Part shown: piece after piece, positions 7,368 through 14,850 of the stretch
How the letters are laid out: each line of letters opens with the position of its first letter
Numbering within the stretch: position 1 is the first letter of the stretch
Source: Palsa-504 sp963753195
Lineage (GTDB): Bacteria > Actinomycetota > Actinomycetes > Streptosporangiales > Streptosporangiaceae
Assembly (NCBI GenBank): GCA_963753195.1
Contig: CAVWBH010000009.1
Span: 1,178,001-1,242,000 of the forward strand
Reading direction: 5' to 3'
Length of the DNA stretch: 64,000 nucleotides
Made by a program: the position numbers and the translations under genes
Notes under the pieces: generated by a model
What the model saw: only the letters and a program-made list of their open reading frames with translations
Told to the model about the DNA's origin: nothing
Database searches by the model: none

Positions 7368-8869
7368 CAGAAGATCCCCCTGGTGGCCGGCTGCTGGCCG
7401 GCCTCGGCGAGGCCGGGCAGGGCCAGCCCGGCCAGCTCGGCAGCGTCCAGCTCGGGCAGCCGCGACGCCAGGTCGAGGAACCGGTCCTGGACGGCCCGGT
7501 CGATCAGGCCCTCGGCCAGGGTGCGGAACTTGGCCACGTACTGCTCGCGGGCGAAGGGGCGCGCGCCCGCGGGATGAGCGTCCGCCACCGCGATCTCGTC
7601 CATGCTCGTGCTGCCGTCGGTCAAGGTGACCTCCACCCGGCCGCCGAACGCCCGCTTGGCCGGGTCGGGATCGTGATAACGCCGGGTCCACTCCGGGTCC
7701 TCGGCCGTGCTGATCTTCCGCCACAGCTCGACCGTGTCCGGCCTGCTGGCGCGCTCGGGCGCGTAGGAGCGGACGTGATGCCAGCTGCCGTCCTGCAGGG
7801 CGACCGCGAAGATATACGGCAGCGAGTGATCCAGGGTCTCGCGGCTGGCGCCGGGATCGTACTTCTGCGGGTCGCCGGACCCGGAGCCGATCACGTTGTG
7901 CGTGTGATGGCTGGTGTGGATCACGATCTTGGCGATCCGGGACGTGTCCGGATATCTCGGGTGCAGCCGACGGGCCAGGTCGATCAGCGCCTGGGCCTGG
8001 TACTCGGCGGAGTGCTCCTTGGTGTAGGTCTCCAGGATCGCCCGTTTCGGCTCGCCGGGAGCCGGCAGCGGCACCGTGTACACCGCCTCGGGCCCGCTGA
8101 GCAGCCAGGCGATGACCCCGTCCTCGCCCTCGTAGATGGGGCTCGGCGAGCCCTGGCCGCGCATGGCCCGGTCGACGGCCTCAATGGCGGTCTTGCCGGC
8201 GAACGCCGGGGCGTAGGCCTTCCAGCTGGAGATCTCGCCCTTGCGGGACTGGCGGGTCTCGGTCGTGCAGTGCAGCGCCTGCCCGATGGCCTGGTACACC
8301 ACCTCGGTGTCCAGGCCGAGCAGCGTGCCGAGGCCGGCCGCGACCGACGGGCCCAGGTGCGCGATGTGGTCGATCCGGTGCTCGTGCAGGCAGATGCCCT
8401 TGACCAGGTCGACCTGCACCTCGTATCCGGTCGCGATGGCGCGCACCAGCTCACCGCCGGTGCGGCCGGTGTGCTGGGCCACGGCCAGCAGCGGCAGGAT
8501 GTTGTCGCCGGGGTGGGAGTAGTCGGCGGCCAGGAACGTGTCGTGGAAGTCCAGTTCGCGGACGGCCACGCCGTTGGCCCAGGCGGCCCACTCCGGTGAG
8601 ATCCGCACCTGCGGCGCGGTGCCCCACACCGCCGCCCCGGGGGAGGACGGATGGCGCAGCGCCTGCTCCCGCGCGGCCCGCACCGGCTCGCGGGCCAGCG
8701 ACGCGGCCGCCACCGCGGCGTCGTCGATGAGCCGGTTGATCACCATCTCGGTGACCTCGGCGGGGACCTCGACCGGGTCGGTGGCCACCGCCGCCAGCCT
8801 CCAGGCCAGCTGATCGGGCCGGGCCAGCCCGGCCGCGGACGGATGCGTGCGTACCTCGTACTCGATCAT
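7367..8869 (-). CDS. prpD: 2-methylcitrate dehydratase, MmgE/PrpD family
   Basis: Dehydrates 2-methylcitrate to 2-methylaconitate in propionyl-CoA breakdown. 500 residues, full length for the family. Recognisable blocks: VRELDFHDTFLAADYSHPGDNI near 100-122, GYEVQVDL, CTTETRQSRKGEISSWKAYAPAFAGK, and GGRVEVTLTDG near the C-terminus. The ATG is overlapped by the stop of a 21-codon ORF (8866-8931), and its own stop overlaps prpB. First enzyme gene of the prpDBC operon. An aconitase usually completes the cycle; none is in this window. Confidence 0.93.
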   Translation of the reverse strand: MIEYEVRTHPSAAGLARPDQLAWRLAAVATDPVEVPAEVTEMVINRLIDDAAVAAASLAREPVRAAREQALRHPSSPGAAVWGTAPQVRISPEWAAWANGVAVRELDFHDTFLAADYSHPGDNILPLLAVAQHTGRTGGELVRAIATGYEVQVDLVKGICLHEHRIDHIAHLGPSVAAGLGTLLGLDTEVVYQAIGQALHCTTETRQSRKGEISSWKAYAPAFAGKTAIEAVDRAMRGQGSPSPIYEGEDGVIAWLLSGPEAVYTVPLPAPGEPKRAILETYTKEHSAEYQAQALIDLARRLHPRYPDTSRIAKIVIHTSHHTHNVIGSGSGDPQKYDPGASRETLDHSLPYIFAVALQDGSWHHVRSYAPERASRPDTVELWRKISTAEDPEWTRRYHDPDPAKRAFGGRVEVTLTDGSTSMDEIAVADAHPAGARPFAREQYVAKFRTLAEGLIDRAVQDRFLDLASRLPELDAAELAGLALPGLAEAGQQPATRGIF

Positions 8870-8931
8870 TTCCGCCCGCCGCAGGCCACGATCGGCGCCG
8901 GCACCCGCTTGGCGCAGGCCGCGATGTTCAT
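8866..8931 (-). CDS. 21-aa leader ORF overlapping prpD; EtfB-like N-terminus
   Basis: ATG at 8931 follows AGAGAGG (11 bases upstream). The peptide begins MNIAACAKRVPAP and ends with TGA overlapping the prpD ATG (ATGA). The first 13 residues look like the start of electron-transfer flavoprotein beta subunits (MNIVVCVKQVPD type). It could be the truncated head of a lost etfB gene, or a leader peptide that couples translation into prpD, whose own ribosome site is weak. Too short to be certain that it is translated. Confidence 0.4.
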   Translation of the reverse strand: MNIAACAKRVPAPIVACGGRK

Positions 8932-9296
8932 ACCGAAGCCAACCTCTCTGTAGACGTAACGGGGCCAGCGGGCCGTGCGGCCGGCCAGCGTCCCGCGCGG
9001 CTGGTATGGCTGGTCACGGTGCCCTCGCATCGGCCATGGCGGCCCGGGGGCATCAGCGGGTACCGATCGTGAGTGCACGGGCACAGGCCGGGCCCGCCCG
9101 GCCCGGCCGCGGGATCAAGCCGTCCCGCGCGGCGATGACATAGACCGCCTGCGCATGCAGGACCGATTCGCTGCGAGCCGCGTCGCCCACGCAACCACCC
9201 AGATTGGTATCCGATACCGTAATAAAGGTACTGAGTGCTGCCGCCGGCTGCAAGGGGCACCGGCGCAGAGGCCGGGAAGACCGGGGTCCGGGACCC
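8932..9296. other. upstream region of the prp operon
   Basis: No convincing gene. GC-rich except for an AT-richer island at about 9200-9235, which is the likeliest promoter area for prpDBC (minus strand) and holds a 13-bp palindrome (9206-9218). Near its right end GGGGTC/GACCCC (9283-9297) makes a small hairpin at the 3' end of the B12-binding gene, probably its terminator. Confidence 0.45.
9206..9218. promoter_or_regulatory. perfect palindrome GGTATC-C-GATACC, candidate operator
   Basis: Six-base arms around a single central base, in the AT-rich island upstream of prpD. The half site GGTATC also occurs at 4523-4528, on the edge of the inverted repeat in front of the TetR gene at the other end of the prp operon. 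That makes a common regulator plausible but unproven. Confidence 0.45.
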
Positions 9297-9710
9297 CTAG
9301 GCCTGGCTCTCCGCGGCCTCGTGGCCCAGCTCGGCCCGGACCCAGGCGACGATGTCACTGGTGGGCGCCCCGGGGGTGAAGATCCTGGCCACGCCCATCC
9401 GGTGCAGCTCACCGATGTCGTCGTCGGGGATGATCCCGCCGCCGAACACCACGATGTCCCCGGCCTCCCGCTCGGCCAGCAGCTCGATGACCCGGCCGAA
9501 CAGCGTCATGTGCGCGCCGGAGAGGATGGACAGGCCGATCGCGTCCACGTCCTCCTGGATCGCGGCGGACACGATCTGCTCCGGCGTCTGATGCAGCCCG
9601 GTGTAGATGACCTCCACCCCGGCGTCGCGCAGCGCGCGGGCCACGACCTTGGCCCCGCGGTCATGGCCGTCGAGCCCGACCTTCGCGATGATCACCCGGA
9701 TCTTGCCCAT
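9297..9710 (-). CDS. stand-alone cobalamin (B12)-binding domain protein
   Basis: 137 residues, equal in size to the C-terminal B12 domain of methylmalonyl-CoA mutase. Seen: KVGLDGHDRGAK (the DxHxxG cobalamin ligand motif with His16), SILSGAHM (SxL motif) and VVFGGGIIPDDD (GG motif). Such single-domain proteins serve as small subunits of split acyl-CoA mutases or as B12 carriers. No mutase large subunit is in the window. Its position next to prpDBC links it with propionyl-/methylmalonyl-CoA metabolism (inference). Confidence 0.85.
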   Translation of the reverse strand: MGKIRVIIAKVGLDGHDRGAKVVARALRDAGVEVIYTGLHQTPEQIVSAAIQEDVDAIGLSILSGAHMTLFGRVIELLAEREAGDIVVFGGGIIPDDDIGELHRMGVARIFTPGAPTSDIVAWVRAELGHEAAESQA

Positions 9711-9740
9711 ACCTCAAGCGTAACGGGGCGATGCTGGCGC

Positions 9741-11255
9741 TCAGTCCACGCAGGGAATGCCGTTCTGGGCGGTGACCACGCCGCCCTGGGCGCCGGTGGA
9801 CGGGATGGGCGTCACCGACGTCGAGGCCGACGGCGACGCCGTGGCGGTGCTGGCCGGCGTGGTGGCGTCGGCGCCGAGCAGGACCTCGACGTGGCCGGCC
9901 GCCACCGCCGAGCTCGCGCTGGCGGTCACCCTGAACAGCGACGCGATCTGGCCGCCGCTCGCCGACGCGCCCGTCCCGTAGAGCACCTCGGTGGTGGTCA
10001 GCGGGCTGGTATTGCCGACCTTCCCGGCCTTATACCCGTCCTTGACCAGGGCGGCCGAGACCTGCCCGGCCAGGCCCGGGGTATTGCCGCCGTTGTAGAC
10101 GTCCGCCGTGACCGTGCGGTCGGCCGCCGTGGGCTTGGCCGAGGCGCTCGCCGACGCCGGGGCGCTCGGCGAGGGATAGAACGTCTCGTGCACGATCTGC
10201 TGGATGTAGCCCGGGTTGATGACGTTGGCGTCCTGGCCGTCGATCACCTCGTAGCCGACGATCGGCAGCGTCCGGAAGCTCAGGTCGCCGCTGGTCAGGC
10301 TGCGCATCTGGGCGGCGAAGTCGAGCAGGTTCCAGCCGGCGTCGGTGATGAGGTACTGCTGGGCCACCGACAGCAGGGCCTGGATCTTGGTCAGGTCGTT
10401 GAGCGCGCCGTCGGCGCGCAGCTCCTGGAGCACCGAGTCGATGGCCGCCTGCTGGCGGTGGGTGCGGTCCAGGTCGCCGTTGGGCAGGCCGTCGCGCTGG
10501 CGGACGAAGGCCAGCGCCAGCTTGGCGTTCAGGTGCTGGTAGCCGGCGCGGGCGGCGGAGAAGCCGGAGTTGGTGTCGTACGGCACCGGGTGGTTGAGGC
10601 AGACCTCGACGCCGCCCATGACCTTGGCCAGTTCGTAAAACCCGTCCAGGTTGAGCTCGGCGAAATGGTCGATGTGCACGCCTGTGACCTGCTCCACCGT
10701 GTCTACCGCGGCCGTGCGGCCGGCCTCGTTGCCCTGGTAGGCGACCTGGTCCTGGCTCATGGTCGGGTCCTGCTGCCGCAGCTGGTTTTCCTCGGCCGCC
10801 AGGGCCAGGCCGTAAGCCTGGTCGACCTTGCCCTGGGTCTGACCGTCGTAGGCGGTCGGGTAGGTGACCCAGTCGTCGCGCGGGATCGAGAAGCCCACCG
10901 CCTTCCCGCCGCCCGCCGGGATATGGATCAGGATCAGCGTGTTCGTGGCGTTGCCGCCGCAGCCGGCCGCGACCTCCTGCGCGTTGCATGCGTGCAGGGC
11001 CTTGAGGACGTCCGGCGGCAGGATGTTGCCGTTCCAGTCGGTGCGGCTCTCCAGGCCCATCAGCAGGATGTTCTGCGCGCCGATGGACGGGCCGCTCACG
11101 ATCGCGTGCGAGCCGCCGATGTCGGCGACGTCCTTCACGACAAAGTAGGAGAAGCCGCTTATGGCCAGCACGAGCGACGCCGCGACGCAGGACAGGACAT
11201 ACCCAGCCTTCCCGGCCGCGCCCCACAGGGGCGCCGGCGAGCCTGTCCTGTTCAT
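9741..11255 (-). CDS. LCP (LytR-CpsA-Psr) family cell-wall ligase
   Basis: About 504 residues from ATG 11255 (GAGG 9 bases upstream); a TTG at 11336 gives a longer, less likely form. One N-terminal signal-anchor helix (AGYVLSCVAASLVLAISGFSYF) is followed by the extracellular LCP domain: NILLMGLESRTD, NTLILIHIP, GFSIPRDDWV, HIDHFAELNLDGFYELAKVMGGVEVCLN, FVRQRDGLPNGDLDRTHRQQ. A LytR_C domain comes near the C-terminus (ADVYNGGNTPGLAGQVSAAL), then a Ser/Thr/Pro/Ala tail. LCP enzymes attach polyprenyl-linked glycopolymers to peptidoglycan. Transcribed away from the DUF6542 gene across a 103-base gap. Confidence 0.9.
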   Translation of the reverse strand: MNRTGSPAPLWGAAGKAGYVLSCVAASLVLAISGFSYFVVKDVADIGGSHAIVSGPSIGAQNILLMGLESRTDWNGNILPPDVLKALHACNAQEVAAGCGGNATNTLILIHIPAGGGKAVGFSIPRDDWVTYPTAYDGQTQGKVDQAYGLALAAEENQLRQQDPTMSQDQVAYQGNEAGRTAAVDTVEQVTGVHIDHFAELNLDGFYELAKVMGGVEVCLNHPVPYDTNSGFSAARAGYQHLNAKLALAFVRQRDGLPNGDLDRTHRQQAAIDSVLQELRADGALNDLTKIQALLSVAQQYLITDAGWNLLDFAAQMRSLTSGDLSFRTLPIVGYEVIDGQDANVINPGYIQQIVHETFYPSPSAPASASASAKPTAADRTVTADVYNGGNTPGLAGQVSAALVKDGYKAGKVGNTSPLTTTEVLYGTGASASGGQIASLFRVTASASSAVAAGHVEVLLGADATTPASTATASPSASTSVTPIPSTGAQGGVVTAQNGIPCVD

Positions 11256-11358
11256 CGCGTTCTGCCTCAGCTGTCCAGGGCGTATCGTCGACCGTCGGAG
11301 GAAGCCTACCCTCACGGCCCCGTTACCTTCGCGCAACCACTAACATTCAAAGCAGGCT

Positions 11359-12552
11359 ATGAGCTACCCACCATGGCGCGATAACGGCCCTAGCAGGCCA
11401 TATGGCGGCGATCGCGGAGCCGGGCAGCGCGACCGCGACACGCGGGCGCCGGCAGGCGATCCTGGTGTGCCCCGGCGTGATCCCCGCGCCAGCGCGAGGC
11501 CGGGCACCGGGTGGGGCGACCAGCGCGGGCCTGCTCCCCGGTTGCGCGGCGAGGACGAAACGCGCCAGCTGCCGGCCGCGGATGGCCGGCGGCGACGTCG
11601 CCGCGGGCCGCTGGGCCGGATCGGGCAGGGCGCGATGCGCGGGGGGCTGGCGGTCTGCCTCATCCTCGCCACCGCGGCGCTCGGCGCCGCGGCCACCATC
11701 GCGACCCGGAGCCAGCCCGGCCTGGTGTTGGGGCTGTTCGTGCTGGCCGGCACCGTCGTCGCGGCGCTGACCGTCGAGCCGCGGGCCGGGCGGCTGATCT
11801 TCCCGGTGCCGGCCCTCGCTTACCTGGTCGCCGCGCTGGTGGCGGGCGGGATGTACAACCGGTCCGCGAATAACACCGAGCTCGCGGTCGGCGTGGCCCA
11901 GTGGATCGCCAACGGGTTCTTCGTCATGGTGCTGGCCACCCTGCTCGCCATCGCCCTGACCACGGTGCGCTGGTTCCTGTGGCGCCGGTCCGGGCGGGTC
12001 CCGCTCGCGGCGGACTGGCCGGCCGAGGCCAGGACCGCGCGCCCGACGCAGACCGGGCCGGCCGGGCCCGGCGGATGGGGCGATCCCAGATCGCCGGGCG
12101 CGCGGCGCCCCCAGGGGCCGCCCCAGGGGCCGCCGTCGCAAGGTCCCGCGGGACCGGGCCAGCCGGGAACGGGCCCGCGAACGGGCCCGCCGGGGATGGG
12201 CCCGCCGGGGATGGGCCCGCCGGGAACCTGGGGGCGGGATCAGCGTCCGGGCCCTGGCTGGCCGCAGGGGCCGCCGCAGGGTCCGGGCCGGACCCCGCCG
12301 CAGCAGCCCCGGGTCTTACAGCTTCTCCAGCGGGGCGTAACGCAGCACCAGGTGCTTGACCCCGTAATCAGCGCCGAAGTCGATCTTGGCCTCGGCCTGA
12401 TCGCCGTAGCCGTCCGTCGACACCACGGTGCCGAGCCCGAACTTGTCGTGCGTGACCATGTCTCCCGGGGACAGCGCCGGCACCGGGCGGTTGCCCGGGG
12501 ACCGGGCCCCCGGCATCCGTGCCATCCGCTCCTGCGCGGGCGTGACCGCTGA
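11359..12552 (+). CDS. DUF6542-like membrane protein, 3' end antisense to pcrA
   Basis: The product is 397 residues as read. Residues 1-90 are Arg/Pro/Gly-rich and cytosolic. Residues about 93-215 hold four helices (MRGGLAVCLILATAALGAAATI, LVLGLFVLAGTVVAAL, LIFPVPALAYLVAALVAGG, WIANGFFVMVLATLLAIAL), as in DUF6542 proteins. A Pro/Gly-rich tail with PPGMG repeats follows. The last 78 or so codons run through the 3' end of pcrA on the other strand (12316-12552) and look non-native, so the true protein may end near 12315 with the stop lost. Function unknown. Confidence 0.6.
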   Translation: MSYPPWRDNGPSRPYGGDRGAGQRDRDTRAPAGDPGVPRRDPRASARPGTGWGDQRGPAPRLRGEDETRQLPAADGRRRRRRGPLGRIGQGAMRGGLAVCLILATAALGAAATIATRSQPGLVLGLFVLAGTVVAALTVEPRAGRLIFPVPALAYLVAALVAGGMYNRSANNTELAVGVAQWIANGFFVMVLATLLAIALTTVRWFLWRRSGRVPLAADWPAEARTARPTQTGPAGPGGWGDPRSPGARRPQGPPQGPPSQGPAGPGQPGTGPRTGPPGMGPPGMGPPGTWGRDQRPGPGWPQGPPQGPGRTPPQQPRVLQLLQRGVTQHQVLDPVISAEVDLGLGLIAVAVRRHHGAEPELVVRDHVSRGQRRHRAVARGPGPRHPCHPLLRGRDR

Positions 12553-14580
12553 CATCGCCGCCGCCTGGTCGCGGCGCCATTCGATCAGGCCCGCCGGGAT
12601 CTCGGCGAGGAACCTGGACTGCTTGTGGAACGCGGGGCGCCCCCACCAGTTCCGGCCCACGGCCCGGGTCAGGTACAGCCGCTGCATGGCCCGGGTGATG
12701 CCGACATAGGCCAGCCTGCGTTCCTCCTCGAGTTCCTTCGCGTTGGTCAGCGACCGCTGGTGCGGGAACACCTCTTCCTCGAGCCCGGTGAGGAACACCA
12801 CGGGGAACTCCAGGCCCTTGGCCGTGTGCAGGGTCATCAGAGTGACCAGGCCGCCGTGTTCCTCGCCGTCCGGAATCTGGTCGGCGTCGGCGACCAGGGA
12901 CACCTGCTCGAGGAAGTCGGCCAGGGTGCCGTCGGCGCGGGACCCGTCGAACTCGCGGGCGACCGACACCAGCTCCTCCAGGTTCTCCACCCGGCTGGCG
13001 TCCTGCAGGTCTGAGGAGGACTCCAGAGCCTCGACGTAGCCCGTCCGGTCGAGCACGGCCTCGGCGACTTCCGCGACGGGAGCGGTCTCGGCCAGCTCCC
13101 GCAGGCCGCCGATCAGCGCGTTGAAGCCCGCGATCGCCGCGGCCGAGCGGGCCGCCAGGCCCGGCACGTCAGCCGGGCGGGCCAGCGCCTGGGCGAAGGT
13201 GATGCGCTCCCGCTGGGCGTAGGCGGCCACGTACTCCTCGGCCCGGTCGCCGATGCCGCGCTTGGGGGTGTTCAGCACCCGCCGCAGCGACACCTCGTCC
13301 GCCGGGTTGGCGATCAGCCGCAGGTAGGCCAGCAGGTCGCGCACCTCGCGGCGCTCGTAGAACCGGACCCCGCCGACCACCCGGTAGGGCAGCCCCACCC
13401 GGATGAACACCTCCTCGAACACGCGGGACTGCGCGTTCGTCCGGTAAAACACCGCTACCTGGCCCGGCGTGGCCAGGCCCGCATCGGCGAGCCGGTCCAC
13501 CTCCTCGGCCACGAACGCGGCCTCATCGTGCTCGTTGTCGGCCACGTAACCGACGATCGGCGGGCCCGCGCCCGCCTCAGACCACAGGTTCTTGGGCTTG
13601 CGTCCCGTATTCTGCGAGACCACCGCGTTGGCGGCGGTCAGGATGTTCTGGGTGGAGCGGTAGTTCTGCTCCAGCAGGATGACGGTGGCGTCCGGGTAGT
13701 CCTGCTCGAACTCCACGATGTTGCGGATGGTCGCGCCGCGGAAGGCGTAGATGGACTGGTCCGCGTCGCCGACCACGCATAGTTCGGAGGGCAAAACGGG
13801 GTCCGCGGTGCTGTCAGCACGGTCCGTTCGGCCGGAAAAAAGGGGGGCACCGCCCGAGACGAGTTCCCTGACCAGGATGTACTGCGCATGATTGGTGTCC
13901 TGGTACTCGTCCACGAGCACGTGGCGGAACCGGCGGCGGTACTCCGCCGCCACCTCGGGGATGGCCTGGAAGAGATTGACCGTGACCATGATCAGGTCGT
14001 CGAAGTCCATCGCGCCCGCGTCGAATAGCCGGCGCTGGTACTCGGCGTAGGCCTCGGCCAGCGCCTTGTCCCGCGCGGTCTGGGCCTGCGCGGCGAACGT
14101 CTCGTGGTCGATCAGCTCGTTCTTCAGGTTCGACACCTGGGCGGCCATCTGCTTCGGCGGGAACTGCTTGGCGTCGAGCTCGAGCTCGCGGCAGGTCAGG
14201 GCCATCAGGCGCTGCGAGTCGGCCTGGTCGTAGATGGAGAACGACGACGGGTAACCGAACCGCTTCGCCTCCCGGCGCAGGATGCGCACGCAGGCGGAGT
14301 GGAAGGTCATGACCCACATGGACCGGGCCCGCGGGCCGACCAGAGCGGCCACCCGGGTCGCCATCTCCCCCGCCGCCTTGTTGGTGAAGGTGATGGCCAT
14401 GATCTCGTGCGGCGCCACGTCCCGCGCGGCGAGCAGGTAGGCGATCCGGTGGGTCAGTACGCGGGTCTTGCCCGACCCCGCGCCCGCGACGATGAGCAGC
14501 GGGCCGCCTTGGTGCACCACGGCAGCGCGCTGCTGCGGATTGAGTCCGTCGAGGAGGGCGTCTATCGCGAGGGCGGCCAC
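12316..14580 (-). CDS. pcrA: ATP-dependent DNA helicase, UvrD/PcrA (SF1A)
   Basis: 3'-5' helicase for repair and replication-conflict clearance. From GTG 14580, about 754 residues; an upstream GTG at 14658 adds a low-complexity head. Motifs in order: GLNPQQRAAV (Q motif), GAGSGKT (Walker A, about 33-39), ITFTNKAAGEM (Ia), DEYQDTN (Walker B), GDADQSIYAFRGA (III), LEQNYRST (IV), MTLHTAKGLEFPVVFL (V), EERRLAYVGITRA (VI). The tail FGLGTVVSTDGYGDQAEAKIDFG is the PcrA Tudor-like end. Between the Walker B region and motif III is an unusual Ser/Arg/Asp-rich insert (SGRTDRADSTADP) that matches a dispersed repeat. Confidence 0.93.
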   Translation of the reverse strand: MAALAIDALLDGLNPQQRAAVVHQGGPLLIVAGAGSGKTRVLTHRIAYLLAARDVAPHEIMAITFTNKAAGEMATRVAALVGPRARSMWVMTFHSACVRILRREAKRFGYPSSFSIYDQADSQRLMALTCRELELDAKQFPPKQMAAQVSNLKNELIDHETFAAQAQTARDKALAEAYAEYQRRLFDAGAMDFDDLIMVTVNLFQAIPEVAAEYRRRFRHVLVDEYQDTNHAQYILVRELVSGGAPLFSGRTDRADSTADPVLPSELCVVGDADQSIYAFRGATIRNIVEFEQDYPDATVILLEQNYRSTQNILTAANAVVSQNTGRKPKNLWSEAGAGPPIVGYVADNEHDEAAFVAEEVDRLADAGLATPGQVAVFYRTNAQSRVFEEVFIRVGLPYRVVGGVRFYERREVRDLLAYLRLIANPADEVSLRRVLNTPKRGIGDRAEEYVAAYAQRERITFAQALARPADVPGLAARSAAAIAGFNALIGGLRELAETAPVAEVAEAVLDRTGYVEALESSSDLQDASRVENLEELVSVAREFDGSRADGTLADFLEQVSLVADADQIPDGEEHGGLVTLMTLHTAKGLEFPVVFLTGLEEEVFPHQRSLTNAKELEEERRLAYVGITRAMQRLYLTRAVGRNWWGRPAFHKQSRFLAEIPAGLIEWRRDQAAAMSAVTPAQERMARMPGARSPGNRPVPALSPGDMVTHDKFGLGTVVSTDGYGDQAEAKIDFGADYGVKHLVLRYAPLEKL
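13815..13831. repeat. second copy of the 17-bp dispersed repeat, inside pcrA
   Basis: CAGCACGGTCCGTTCGG, identical to 3500-3516. A CTGT also precedes both copies, with two extra bases at the first. Here it is read in frame as part of an insert between conserved helicase motifs, next to a GTGCTG-T-CAGCAC palindrome. Confidence 0.65.
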
Positions 14581-14850
14581 GTCCCTAGGGTAGGCGGTCG
14601 CACTGACACGCGCGGGGACCGCGGCCAGGCCGCCCGGCGCGCGCCGCCGGGCGCGCACCAGCAGCCGTCGCGGGCCCCGGACGTCCGGCGCGCCACACGA
14701 AACCGCCTGGTCACGGACGGGAACGATCAGAATGGATATTGCTCTTCGGCCTCCGGCCGATGCCCCTTATGGACTAATCTGGCCGCCTTGACCCTAAGTC
14801 GGGCGCGTCGGGGGGGCGTGCCTCCCGATGCCTGGCGACCAGGGAGTGGC

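Noticed and set aside
5352..7577. 741-codon plus-strand ORF over prpC/prpB
   Set aside because: Antisense shadow of well-conserved enzymes; low-complexity GQ/GR/RV text.
9204..11384. 726-codon plus-strand ORF over the B12-binding protein and LCP genes
   Set aside because: Shadow frame; the minus-strand products carry clear domains.
14104..14850. N-terminal extension of cvnA to 14104
   Set aside because: It overlaps pcrA on the other strand and is not protein-like; ATG 14851 has a ribosome site and starts just before the first membrane helix.
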